Origin: Bacteroidota bacterium
Lineage (GTDB): Bacteria > Bacteroidota > Bacteroidia > AKYH767-A > OLB10
Direction of reading: 5' to 3'
NCBI GenBank assembly: GCA_016713925.1
Contig: JADJOH010000008.1
Span: forward strand, 1,114,940 to 1,178,939
DNA length: 64,000 nt
Position 1 is the first letter of the stretch; each line of letters opens with the position of its first letter. Made by a program: the position numbers and the translations under genes. Positions 35,820-44,009 of the stretch are shown in pieces. The notes beneath the pieces were generated by a model. That model saw nothing but the letters and a program-made list of their open reading frames with translations. It ran no database searches and was not told the origin of the DNA.

Positions 35820-37253
35820 TTATTCGATTTTGGTGAGTTTTATAGTGTTAGCGGTTGATCGTTCCTGAAGGGGGGTACTCGCAATATGTATGATATAATG
35901 TCCTTGCTGAACCAGCTCTTTGTCGACAAGGTATTTTTTAATATCCGAAATAGTGACATCTGTACTTTCATACTTATCATAGTAAAAGCCCCGAATGCCC
36001 CATACCAGATTCAGGGTGTTGAGCAGTGGACGATTGTCGGTGAAGATATAGATGAAGGCTTTTGGCCGGTGAGCGGCTATCTTAAAAGCAGTGGTACCGG
36101 AATGCGTCATGGCCACTATAGCGGAAGCATCGGTTTGCTTGGCCATCACGGCAGAGATATAGCAGATGTTTTCCGGAATGAAATTCGGGGAATCATTGGC
36201 AGGCGCATGTTCACGGAAATAAATGGAGTCCTGATCTTCCACTTCACTGATGATGCCTTGCATCGCGCTCACCGTCTCAACAGGAAATACACCCACAGAG
36301 GTTTCAGCACTCAGCATCAACGCGTCGGCGCCGTCGAAAACAGCATTGCCCACATCGTTGGCTTCGGCACGTGTGGGACGGTAATTTACAATCATGCTTT
36401 CCATCATTTGGGTAGCAATGATCACCGGCTTGGCCGCTGCATTGCATTTTTTTACGATGGACTTCTGTATCACCGGCACTTTTTCCATCGCCATCTCTAC
36501 ACCCAGATCTCCGCGGGCCACCATCACCCCATCACTCACCTGAATGATGGCATCGATATTCAGCACCGCTTCCGGTTTTTCAATCTTGGCAATGACCCGT
36601 GTCATGCTGTTACGGGACTTGATGATGTTCTTCAACTCAATCACATCTTCCGGTTTTCGCACAAACGAGAGACCGATCCATTCTACATCGTGCTTTAATG
36701 CAAAATCGAGGTCATTTCGGTCTTTTTCGGTAAGGCTCGGCAGTGAGATCAGCGTATTGGGAAGGTTAACACCTTTTCTGCTGCTCAAAGGTCCGCCATG
36801 GATGACTTTTGTTTTTACTTTTTCATCCGGTAAAATTTCAGTCACTTCTAATTCAATTTTGCCATCATCCACCAGCACGGTATCACCGATTTTTACATCC
36901 TGATAAAAGTGCGGATATTTTATAAAAACCTCCGTGCTGCTGCCCGGCACCTCATGATGGTTTAATAAAAGCTCATCTCCGTTTTTCAATACGATATCTT
37001 TCTCGAGCAAGTCGCCGATACGAATTTTCGGTCCTTGCAGGTCGAATAAAATGGCGATATGTGCATTTAGTTTTTTGTTGAGATCACGGATGGTGTGGAT
37101 GATTTTTTCCATCATGGCATAATCACCATGAGAGCTGTTAATTCTACAGACATCCATCCCGGCAAAAATCATTTTTTCAAGAGTTTCCTCGTTAATGCTG
37201 GCAGGACCAATGGTGGCAACTATCTTAGTTCGATTGTATCGGTTGATGATCAT
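35820..37253 (-). CDS. pyk: Pyruvate kinase
   Basis: Catalyses phosphoenolpyruvate + ADP to pyruvate + ATP, the last step of glycolysis. The 477 residues show 'RTKIVATIGPAS' at the N-terminus, 'DVCRINSSHGDY', the catalytic-lysine segment 'VIAKIEKPEAVLNIDAI', the metal/substrate 'GVMVARGDLGVEM', and 'KPVIIATQMMESM' followed by 'RPTRAEANDVGNAVFDGADALMLSAETSVG', all diagnostic. Length is typical. Its ATG overlaps the TGA of the upstream IPExxxVDY gene (ATGA, 37250-37253), so the two are translationally coupled. A 270-codon antisense frame opposite it is only a shadow. Confidence 0.97.
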   Translation of the reverse strand: MIINRYNRTKIVATIGPASINEETLEKMIFAGMDVCRINSSHGDYAMMEKIIHTIRDLNKKLNAHIAILFDLQGPKIRIGDLLEKDIVLKNGDELLLNHHEVPGSSTEVFIKYPHFYQDVKIGDTVLVDDGKIELEVTEILPDEKVKTKVIHGGPLSSRKGVNLPNTLISLPSLTEKDRNDLDFALKHDVEWIGLSFVRKPEDVIELKNIIKSRNSMTRVIAKIEKPEAVLNIDAIIQVSDGVMVARGDLGVEMAMEKVPVIQKSIVKKCNAAAKPVIIATQMMESMIVNYRPTRAEANDVGNAVFDGADALMLSAETSVGVFPVETVSAMQGIISEVEDQDSIYFREHAPANDSPNFIPENICYISAVMAKQTDASAIVAMTHSGTTAFKIAAHRPKAFIYIFTDNRPLLNTLNLVWGIRGFYYDKYESTDVTISDIKKYLVDKELVQQGHYIIHIASTPLQERSTANTIKLTKIE

Positions 37254-37729
37254 TTTACTGGTGGGAGTTTTGGTTTTTCCCCGTCTTTGTCAATATAGGG
37301 TTCCAGATAGAGAAAGTTTTCCGCCGATTTTAATCCGGACGGTTCAATTTCAAAGGTACTGCTCACTAAACTTATAAATCGGATTTTACGTTCGAGTTCT
37401 TCAATGGTGGTATATCGGCTATAATTTTTAATAACCAAAAAATAATCGCATTGTTTCAACTCGGGAATAAAATAATATTTATTTCCTTTATTGGAGATCA
37501 GATACACTTCCTCTTCATCTTCGTTTAAATAAAAAAAGTAAGGAAAGAGACAAGTGGTCCCCTTGTTATCCGGCTTTATTTCCAGATCCGGAAGTTTTTC
37601 AAAATTGTAGAGTAAATACCGGTTAAGTTCAGCACATAATTTATAATCGCGATAGGCACAGAAAATCCCTAAGAGCAGGAAATCATAATCCGGCTTAAAG
37701 TCTAAGGTAAATGTCTGTTTTTTTGCCAC
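37250..37729 (-). CDS. IPExxxVDY family protein
   Basis: A 159-residue protein named for the motif that appears here as 'IPELKQCDYFLVI' (residues 88-100), with Cys in place of the usual Val. The family is confined to Bacteroidota and is regularly encoded directly before pyruvate kinase, as here with a 4-bp overlap. No function is known; the constant linkage suggests a role tied to Pyk. The start is a GTG, supported by a perfect TACTTTTG box 4 nt upstream. Confidence 0.9.
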   Translation of the reverse strand: MAKKQTFTLDFKPDYDFLLLGIFCAYRDYKLCAELNRYLLYNFEKLPDLEIKPDNKGTTCLFPYFFYLNEDEEEVYLISNKGNKYYFIPELKQCDYFLVIKNYSRYTTIEELERKIRFISLVSSTFEIEPSGLKSAENFLYLEPYIDKDGEKPKLPPVK

Positions 37730-38106
37730 GTCTCAAAAGTAGAGAAAGGGTGCCCTTTAAAACAACGAAAAATTAGCCCGTAGTCCGGAGTTCTTAACAG
37801 TAGAAAGTTCAAAGTGTTGTTGCTGATTTACAGCTATTTGTATATCAAAAGTATTTTTTGCTTTTGTGAGGAGCTGCTACTCCCCATTGCTTGCGGAAGT
37901 CTCCTTCGGAGAATTAGACTTTTGCTCGTGATGGGGAGCGACGCCTCCCTCACTTCCAGCTACCGGCTTTGGGGTTAAATGATGTTATAATGATAAACCC
38001 AAGCGTCCGCCGCGCATTCCTTGCGCCTATGCGGTTAACCTACAGCATTGGCTAGTCAGAATTTTAATGACCGACCGGTTTTTCAAGGTTATTCCCTAAT
38101 TTTATT
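37730..38106. other. Divergent intergenic region with an inverted repeat
   Basis: Besides the pyk-operon promoter box, 37866-37887 and 37931-37953 form an imperfect inverted repeat (GTGAGG...CTCCCCAT against ATGGGGAG...CCTCAC) with a small inner hairpin TCTCC-TTC-GGAGA at 37900-37912. No gene or RNA family is recognised. Confidence 0.6.
37734..37741 (-). promoter_or_regulatory. -7 box of the IPExxxVDY-pyk operon, 4 nt before the GTG
   Basis: On the minus strand it reads TACTTTTG, matching TAnnTTTG, 4 nt before the GTG start. It predicts a leaderless or near-leaderless operon mRNA. Confidence 0.5.
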
Positions 38107-39637
38107 GTGATGAAAAATTTCTTTTGCGCTTTGCTTTTGATGACTGCGGTTTTTGGTGGCGGGAAGGTGTTCGCACAGTTTAATAACAACACTTGGATTT
38201 TTGGTGATAGTGCAGGGATAAGTTGGAATTCGACAGGTGCAATCACACAGTTTAAATCTGCAATTGATGCACGAGGGTGTGTAAGTTCAATTTCTGATAG
38301 TAACGGTATTGTTTGCTATGTATATCGTAAAGACCTCTTGATTCCTGTTAACGGTGTAGCAATTAATAAATATCATTTAATGATGGAAAATGGGAATTAC
38401 ATGTATGGGGGAGGTTGGTATCATGAACGATTGATAATTCCAAACCCTGACAATGATTCCTTGCTTTATATTTTTTCAGCCAGCGTCACTTCAAGTGGCC
38501 CTTTCGGATTATATTATTCAAGAGCAAATTACAAAGCAAATAATGATAGCGGAATTGTCATCCAAAAAAATGTAATGCTAAATAATCTTCCGGCATTTGA
38601 TGCCTTGATGGCTGTTCGCCACGGTAATGGCAGAGATTGGTGGTTGATTTTTCAGCGATGGTTTGCACCTAATGCAACGACTCCCACTAACGCATACTTT
38701 TATTATTTAAAAGACCCTTCAAGGGTATTTCAGGGCCATTCAACCAGAATACTGGATTAGATCATAAAACCAACTTAGGTCATTTAGTTTTTAATACTGA
38801 TGGGAGCAAATTTGCAATGGTTTCAATAGCAGGCTTAATTCAACTCTGCGATTTTGACAGATGTACCGGACTGATTACTTCTTTTACTGCAATTCAACCG
38901 GAGGGACCCGGGCCATTTCCATTGGTATTAACAAGTTGCGCCTTTTCACCCAATGAAAGGTTTTTATATGTTTGTGAAGCCTCAATTAGCACGCAGCCAT
39001 CTACTATCTGGCAATATGATTTAACAGCAAGTAATATTGCTAACTCCAAAGTCGCCGTAGGTGTTTTTAATGATCCGAATATGGGTGTTTGGTCAATACT
39101 TAAAGCACCTGACGATAAAATTTATATTTCCACATTTGATGAAAATTTTGGGCCCTATCCGGATACCAGTACAGCATACTCACCATAAACTCCAACCTCT
39201 CCGTCATCAACCAACCCGATTCACTTGGCCTCGCCTGCGATTTTCAACCCTTCAGCTTTTACCTAGGTGGCGCCAGAACTTATTACGGCCTCCCCAACAA
39301 CCCCGATTACGAACTCGGTGCCTGGGTGGGCTCGCCTTGTGATACGCTGAGTGTGGGTGTGGAGGATAATGTACCGGAGCAGGAGTTGTTTTTTCAGGCA
39401 TGGTATAATAGCGAGTGGAATATGATTCACGTCAACGCCTCCAAACTCAAAGGGAGAACGGGGAGTTTGCGGTTGTTTGATTTGGAAGGGAGGTTGGTGT
39501 TTGAGAAGAAGGTGGAGGTGATAGCGGGAGGGTATGTCACGGGAGAGATACCGATGAATGCGGTGGCGAATGGGGTTTATCTGGTCAATCTTATTACTGA
39601 TTCGGAAAGTGTTTCGTCGAAGGTTGTCAAATTTTAG
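38107..39637 (+). pseudogene. T9SS-sorted secreted protein, two frameshifts
   Basis: Three pieces in three frames make one protein of about 510 residues. Piece 1 (from 38107) has a signal peptide ending VFAQ and 'NNNTWIFGDSAGISWNSTG', typical of Bacteroidota T9SS cargo with a WD40-like body. Near 38730-38737 one G is missing, and the frame of 38817-39188 takes over ('GPFNQNTGLDHKTNLGHLVFNTDGSKFAMVS'). Near 39175-39182 another base is missing, and the third frame ('NSNLSVINQPDSLGLACDFQ', 'RTYYGLPNNPDYELGAW') runs to a sorting domain 'LFDLEGRLVFEKK' ... 'VANGVYLVNLITDSESVSSKVVKF'. Function unknown; probably surface-exposed. The indels are likely sequence errors. Confidence 0.8.
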
Positions 39638-39750
39638 TCACATAAAATTAATATTTAAACGCGGCGATCGCGGAGGTTTCGCAGCGATCGCGGCGGTTTA
39701 TCATAACAAATCATAAAAATCCTAATAAATCTGCGGCCCATCAAGTTTGG
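39638..39750. repeat. Intergenic repeat copy after the T9SS gene
   Basis: 39661-39690 is GCG-rich (CGCAGCGATCGCGGCGG). 39691-39743 is a copy of the dispersed element with AACAAATCATAAAAATC and CTGCGGCCCATCA, matching 6937-6990 closely and 5551-5593 in inverse. Confidence 0.65.
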
Positions 39751-39834
39751 ATTCACGAACGGTAGTAATGAGGCAGGATTGATAATTTGTAAAACTACCG
39801 GCAGTTGTTGAATCGTATCCCGTTCTCAAAAGCT

Positions 39835-39842
39835 TACCTTTG
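39835..39842 (+). promoter_or_regulatory. -7 box of tadA, 4 nt before the ATG
   Basis: TACCTTTG matches TAnnTTTG perfectly and ends 4 nt before the ATG at 39847, which favours that start over the in-frame ATG at 39805 and suggests a leaderless mRNA. Confidence 0.55.
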
Positions 39843-39846
39843 CAGC

Positions 39847-40290
39847 ATGTTACTTGATGATGAATATTTCATGCGTGCTGCACTCTCGGAGGCGAAGGTT
39901 GCCTTGGAAAGGGATGAAGTGCCGATTGGAGCGGTGATTACTGCAAATGGTAGAATCATTGCCCGCGGACATAATCTGGTAGAGCATCTAAATGATGTTA
40001 CTGCCCATGCGGAAATGATGGCGTTTACAGCAGCAGCAAATGGATTGGGAGGGAAGTATTTAAAAGATTGTACCTTGTATGTTACACTCGAGCCCTGCCT
40101 GATGTGTGCCGGTGCCGCTTTCTGGACACAGATTTCCCGAATTGTGTATGGGGCCAGTGATGAAAAACGAGGCTACTCTTCCGTTTCTGGTGGAGATCAT
40201 GTCCTGCACCCTGCCACCCAGGTGAAAAGTGGTGTGTTGGCAGAAGATTGCGCGGCCCTGTTAACAGCGTACTTTAAATCGAAACGCTGA
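39847..40290 (+). CDS. tadA: tRNA-specific adenosine(34) deaminase
   Basis: Converts A34 of tRNA-Arg(ACG) to inosine. The 147-residue protein has the zinc site 'HAEMMAFT' (H-A-E) and 'PCLMCAGA' (P-C-x-x-C), and begins 'MLLDDEYFMRAALSEAKVALERDEVPIGAV', as TadA proteins do. The upstream 14 codons of the open frame do not belong to the family, and the promoter box at 39835 places the start at 39847. The gene converges with the response regulator gene: its TGA ends at 40290 and the other stop begins at 40291, leaving no room for a terminator. Confidence 0.95.
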   Translation: MLLDDEYFMRAALSEAKVALERDEVPIGAVITANGRIIARGHNLVEHLNDVTAHAEMMAFTAAANGLGGKYLKDCTLYVTLEPCLMCAGAAFWTQISRIVYGASDEKRGYSSVSGGDHVLHPATQVKSGVLAEDCAALLTAYFKSKR

Positions 40291-40731
40291 TTATACGTTA
40301 ATAGCTTGTAAAACCTGCTGCGTAAGTGGCTTGTTGAGGAATTTCCGCACAAACGGGTTTTTGTTGGCTCTGTTCAAATCCCTGAAACTCTCTGAAGTGG
40401 AAAGCATGACGATTTTAATTTTCATGCGTTGGTTTTCAGGCAGTTTTTCGAATTCGTCAAGAAACATAAAACCATCCATTTCCGGCATCATGATGTCCAG
40501 GAATATGATTTCCGGCCAGGTAGATTCGGTGGCGGTTTTCAAAAAGGTTAATGCTTCCTTGGCTTCCTGGTAAGTAACGACATTCTCTGCGAATCCATTC
40601 GACTCAATCATCTTTTTGTTGATGAAATTATCAAGCGAATTGTCATCGATTAACATTACTGACTGGTACTTTTCCTTCCCGGGGGTACTTTTTTTCTCTG
40701 CGGTACTTTGACTCAAGATCTGGCTGCTCAT
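40291..40731 (-). CDS. Single-domain response regulator (CheY-like)
   Basis: The 146-residue protein is a receiver domain after a short polar N-terminus. 'VMLIDDNSLDNFINKKMIE' holds the acidic pocket, 'IIFLDIMMPEMDGFMFLDEF' the phospho-acceptor Asp, 'KIVMLSTS' the Thr/Ser switch position and 'KFLNKPL' the conserved Lys. There is no output domain, so it probably acts by protein contact. The frame is open 46 codons upstream, but the ATG at 40731 gives the normal length. No sensor kinase is nearby. Confidence 0.92.
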   Translation of the reverse strand: MSSQILSQSTAEKKSTPGKEKYQSVMLIDDNSLDNFINKKMIESNGFAENVVTYQEAKEALTFLKTATESTWPEIIFLDIMMPEMDGFMFLDEFEKLPENQRMKIKIVMLSTSESFRDLNRANKNPFVRKFLNKPLTQQVLQAINV

Positions 40732-40958
40732 TTTTTTCTCTTCTGTGTTCTTTCTTTTTTTTGTTGGTCTGGTGCTGGAAGGTTGGATAGGGTTTGAAAC
40801 GCAGTCCCCGCCTCGCGGTTGAGTAAAAAGTAAAATTGTCTTACATTGATCTTGCAGGAAACCTTGCATTTCTTACAAATTAATGGGAGGGTATTAAACA
40901 GGAACAGTCGGCATATAGCCAACTGCTCCCTCCAAACCAACCAACAGCCTAACAGGTG

Positions 40959-41309
40959 TTAACCTGCCATCCGAAGCTTTTGCTGCACCGTTTCCGGTAC
41001 CATCGATTCCACATGATATCCGTAGAGTCCTACATATCCGGCTTCCGGGTAGGGAACCATGTCAAACCAAATGTTTAATCCGCTGAAAGTTACTTTGCAC
41101 TCCGTCGGGACTTTGTCATTGAAGACGAAATTAATTTCAGGGTAGGCTTTTAGAATTGCCGAAGGGATTTTTGCACCTTTCCGGCATTTCCATTCCCCGA
41201 GTAAGGGAAGAGCTGTTAAGTTGGAGTCGATCAGCCGTTTGTTATAATCAAACCGCATTACAGGGAATGCGTCACGCAGATCGTTTTGTGTCATTTTTGA
41301 TTTTTTCAT
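40959..41309 (-). CDS. Hypothetical protein
   Basis: I do not recognise this 116-residue protein. It starts 'MKKSKMTQNDLRDAFPVMRFDYNKRLIDSNLTALPLL', is moderately hydrophilic with no signal peptide or membrane helix, and contains 'EWKCRKGAKIPSAILKAYPEINFVFND' and 'GLYGYHVESMVPETVQQKLRMAG'. The 'FPVMRFDYNKRLIDSNLTAL' start is a little like a PAS-type segment, but this is weak. It lies next to the response regulator on the same strand (about 230 bp apart), which would suit a signalling role; inference only. The ATG at 41309 is preferred over the one nine codons upstream. Confidence 0.65.
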   Translation of the reverse strand: MKKSKMTQNDLRDAFPVMRFDYNKRLIDSNLTALPLLGEWKCRKGAKIPSAILKAYPEINFVFNDKVPTECKVTFSGLNIWFDMVPYPEAGYVGLYGYHVESMVPETVQQKLRMAG

Positions 41310-41393
41310 GTTATTTCTTGAAGGCTTGCTATGCAATGATACATGCAGGGTTTCACTCTGGTGGTTAAATATTCACATGAAAGTTACATTTCT

Positions 41394-41426
41394 TTTGCAG
41401 CAATGCATGTTGCCTTCGTACCTTTG
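41394..41426 (+). promoter_or_regulatory. Promoter of the bacilliredoxin gene
   Basis: TTTG (41394-41397) and TACCTTTG (41419-41426) are separated by 21 bp, an excellent Bacteroidota -33/-7 promoter. It leaves a leader of about 20 nt to the ATG at 41449. Confidence 0.72.
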
Positions 41427-41448
41427 CAAAGAATTTAAAATAGAAAAT

Positions 41449-41880
41449 ATGCCATACCCGGAACAATTATGCGCTCCCATGCGCAAAGAACTTACCAGTA
41501 TTGGATTTACTGAGCTAAAAGATGCAAGTGAAGTTGATACCAACATTCCTACTGCGAATGGGACTTCCTTGCTTATGCTTAATTCAGTTTGTGGTTGCGC
41601 GGCAGGTGCTGCACGGCCCGGTGTGAAGCTGGCCCTCAGCAGGACTGAATCAAAGCCGGATCATCTGATTACCGTTTTTGCAGGTCAGGATATTGAAGCT
41701 ACCGTTCAGGCACGTAAATACCTGGCGCCCTATCCTCCCTCTTCACCTTGTATTGCCTTATTCAAAGATGGAAAGGTGGTGCATATGCTCGAACGTCATC
41801 ATATTGAAGGACATTCGGCAGAGATGATTGCTGAAAACCTGAATGCAGCCTTTGAAGAATTCTGCTCGGTAAAAGCTTAA
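41449..41880 (+). CDS. BrxA/BrxB family bacilliredoxin
   Basis: This 143-residue thioredoxin-fold protein has the atypical C-G-C active site in 'LNSVCGCAAGAARPGVKLAL' (about residues 52-54) and the conserved 'YPPSSPCIALFKDGKVVHMLERHHIEGHSAEMIAENL', as in YphP/YqiW. In Firmicutes these remove bacillithiol from proteins; some Bacteroidota also make bacillithiol, so a de-thiolation role is plausible. The start at 41449 fits family length and the promoter at 41394-41426; the frame upstream is not family sequence. A terminator follows, so it is a single-gene unit. Confidence 0.93.
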   Translation: MPYPEQLCAPMRKELTSIGFTELKDASEVDTNIPTANGTSLLMLNSVCGCAAGAARPGVKLALSRTESKPDHLITVFAGQDIEATVQARKYLAPYPPSSPCIALFKDGKVVHMLERHHIEGHSAEMIAENLNAAFEEFCSVKA

Positions 41881-41900
41881 TAATTCAATTGGAATCTTAC

Positions 41901-41931
41901 AAAAGCGGTCTCAAAAGGATCGCTTTTTTTA
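41901..41931 (+). terminator. Rho-independent terminator of the bacilliredoxin gene
   Basis: AAAAGCG (41901-41907) pairs with CGCTTTT (41921-41927) around a partly paired loop, followed by a T tract. It lies 20 bp after the stop. Confidence 0.75.
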
Positions 41932-42379
41932 TTTGTGAAAGGGACGGTACGAGTATTTGCTGACTTGTACCTGCATTCAAGAGTGAAATTATAAGTCAAC
42001 TAAATTCAACCGCTTAAGTTGTTGTCTACAGAGAGCGTGGCTGAAAATATTACACATCTTTTGGAAGATTATAAATCCGCTTTTTCATGAAAATTCGACT
42101 TTATTTTTGACTGTAAATAATCCTAGTTATAAATTTCTGAAAATTAAATCTTCGATTTAAACGCAGCGACCGCCGCGAACCCGCCGCGAACGCAGCGTTT
42201 AAGTTTGGAATCTTTACTGCTTTGGATGGTGTTTTAATCACTCTAATTTACTTTATACCTGCTCTTAGTGCGGTTTATATCCCCTTTGGACTTCTAAGCT
42301 TTATGGAAGTAGGCTCCGTTTATCTGTGCCTGCCGACCAAGGCTAAAGCCAGGGTGGCCAGCTGAGCAAGAAGTGGAAA
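41932..42379. other. Intergenic region without recognisable features
   Basis: About 450 bp between convergent genes. A short GCG-rich stretch (42162-42200, CGCAGCGACCGCC) resembles that at 39661-39690. I see no gene, RNA or clear hairpin otherwise. Confidence 0.5.
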
Positions 42380-43147
42380 TTAATCGCACTTAATAAAAGG
42401 GCATTTGCCTTCTTTCTCAATAGCATTCCGGATGATTTCCCGCACCTGATCCCGCAGTGCATTGGCATCCGCTTCCGTCAATCCGGTAGTGGAAATGGCT
42501 TTGTGGATGATAATTCTGGAACGACCCGGTCTCAATACCATTTTTTCATTTTCCCGATCCGGAAAAATACTCCAGTTATCCAGAAAGGTAATGGGTACAA
42601 TCGGAATTTGCATTTCAATCGCCAGTTTGAAGGCGCCGTTTTTAAAAGGTCCTAACTCCGGTGCACAGGGTGGGATGGTGGCTTCCGGAAAAATAGCCAG
42701 ACTAATTCCCTTAACTAAGTCCTTTCGGGCCCGCTTATAGGCTTTATGCGAATCCTTTATGCTACTCCGGTCAACTGAAATATTCATCCGTTTGAAAAAT
42801 ATATTGAACATGGGTACATTTCGAAGCTCTGCCTTACCCATAAAGTGAAAATAGTTGGGGAAGGCAATATTCGCGGTTAAAATATCCAGATAAGAAGAGT
42901 GATTGGGCGTGATGATATAGGCTTGCTTCGGATCAAGTGCTGATTCTTTTTTAATCGTATACCAGATCCCTGTGGTAAAAAGTATCCAATGTGCCCATAT
43001 TTTCTTTAATCTCCAGGCATAAATAAACCAATCTTCACGACTCAGCAACAGCAAAAAGACGGGGTAAAGGGGAAGAAAGAAGAGAAATCCGCTCAAAAAG
43101 AACCAAACACACCAGATTCTTCGAAGGAGGAACGACAGATATTTCAC
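42380..43147 (-). CDS. 1-acyl-sn-glycerol-3-phosphate acyltransferase (PlsC-like)
   Basis: Adds the second acyl chain in phospholipid synthesis, giving phosphatidic acid at the inner membrane. The 255-residue protein has an N-terminal hydrophobic anchor (about 10-35), the catalytic H-x(4)-D box 'ITPNHSSYLDIL' (about 81-92), 'KAELRNVPMFNIFFKRMNISVDR' (block II/substrate binding) and block III 'LAIFPEATIPPC'. Length is normal. The start is a GTG, 4 nt after a perfect TATCTTTG box, and is divergent from the PAP2 gene 44 bp away. Confidence 0.92.
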   Translation of the reverse strand: MKYLSFLLRRIWCVWFFLSGFLFFLPLYPVFLLLLSREDWFIYAWRLKKIWAHWILFTTGIWYTIKKESALDPKQAYIITPNHSSYLDILTANIAFPNYFHFMGKAELRNVPMFNIFFKRMNISVDRSSIKDSHKAYKRARKDLVKGISLAIFPEATIPPCAPELGPFKNGAFKLAIEMQIPIVPITFLDNWSIFPDRENEKMVLRPGRSRIIIHKAISTTGLTEADANALRDQVREIIRNAIEKEGKCPFIKCD

Positions 43148-43151
43148 TTTA

Positions 43152-43159
43152 CAAAGATA
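43152..43159 (-). promoter_or_regulatory. -7 box of the PlsC gene, 4 nt before the GTG
   Basis: On the minus strand it reads TATCTTTG, a perfect TAnnTTTG, ending 4 nt before the GTG start. The 44-bp divergent gap to the PAP2 gene must hold both promoters. Confidence 0.5.
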
Positions 43160-43191
43160 CCAAAGTATTTTTCTTCGTTTATTTTCACCCC

Positions 43192-43986
43192 ATGAATCGT
43201 TTAGGTATCAAGAGAGGTTTCCGGAGATGGTCTGAATCCTTTATTTTGGGCTCTAACCATCCCCTGGCCAGGAATTTACAAGGGCGGTTTCCCCGGTTAT
43301 TCCGGTTTTTTTCGTTGCGATTCGATCCCCATCACTTTCGTGGATTGCCGCTGACATTATTTTTAATTGGTGCGGTTATCAATGCATTCATATTGAGTGA
43401 GCTTGCTGAGGAGGTACGGGAAGTCTCCCGGTTGAGAGATCTGGATCGTTTGCTGGCACAGTATTTTTTTGATTTACGTAGCGACGCATGGGCAGATCGG
43501 ATTTATCATTTCACCCGATTGGGAAGTTCTCCTACTGTATTGACATTGCTGGGATTATTGTCGCTGTTCTTGTTGGTGAAGAAACGAATGAATGCCTTTA
43601 TCGCCATCTTATCTGCTCTGACAACAAGTGCAATGACTGCTTTTGCGGGAAAACTATACTATAAATATCCGCGGCCCGTCGATCAGGCATGGTATGAGGA
43701 GTTTTCGTGGTCTTATCCAAGCGGACACGCCACGGTAGCCATGGCTTATTATGGAACGCTGTTTTATCTGCTGGTGATGCATTCTGAAAATTATAAATGG
43801 AAAGGGATAGTCGCATCAGTCGGGATCATCTTCATTCTGGCAATGGGTTTTAGCAGAGTGTACCTTGGAGTTCATTATTTGAGTGATGTGATCAGTGGCT
43901 ATTGCATCGGCTTTGTTTGGTTATTGTTTTCGATTACTTTGCTGGGATGGCTTGATTTCAGGAATGAAATCCGGCGGCAAAACTGA
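43192..43986 (+). CDS. PAP2 family phosphatase (membrane)
   Basis: The 264-residue protein has about six membrane helices and the three acid-phosphatase motifs: 'KLYYKYPRPVDQAW' (K-x6-R-P), 'YPSGHATVAM' (P-S-G-H) and 'SRVYLGVHYLSDVISG' (S-R-x5-H-x3-D). Members dephosphorylate lipids such as phosphatidic acid or undecaprenyl pyrophosphate. It is divergent from plsC, whose product is phosphatidic acid, which makes a lipid substrate plausible. A degenerate -7 box TATTTTCA (43180-43187) again lies 4 nt before the ATG. Confidence 0.93.
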   Translation: MNRLGIKRGFRRWSESFILGSNHPLARNLQGRFPRLFRFFSLRFDPHHFRGLPLTLFLIGAVINAFILSELAEEVREVSRLRDLDRLLAQYFFDLRSDAWADRIYHFTRLGSSPTVLTLLGLLSLFLLVKKRMNAFIAILSALTTSAMTAFAGKLYYKYPRPVDQAWYEEFSWSYPSGHATVAMAYYGTLFYLLVMHSENYKWKGIVASVGIIFILAMGFSRVYLGVHYLSDVISGYCIGFVWLLFSITLLGWLDFRNEIRRQN

Positions 43987-44009
43987 TTATCGATTATCTT
44001 CGCAGCCGT

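Noticed and set aside
35886..36698. 270-codon frame antisense to pyruvate kinase
   Set aside because: Shadow frame; the pyk frame is complete with all motifs, and the antisense product is rich in His and Arg with no family resemblance.
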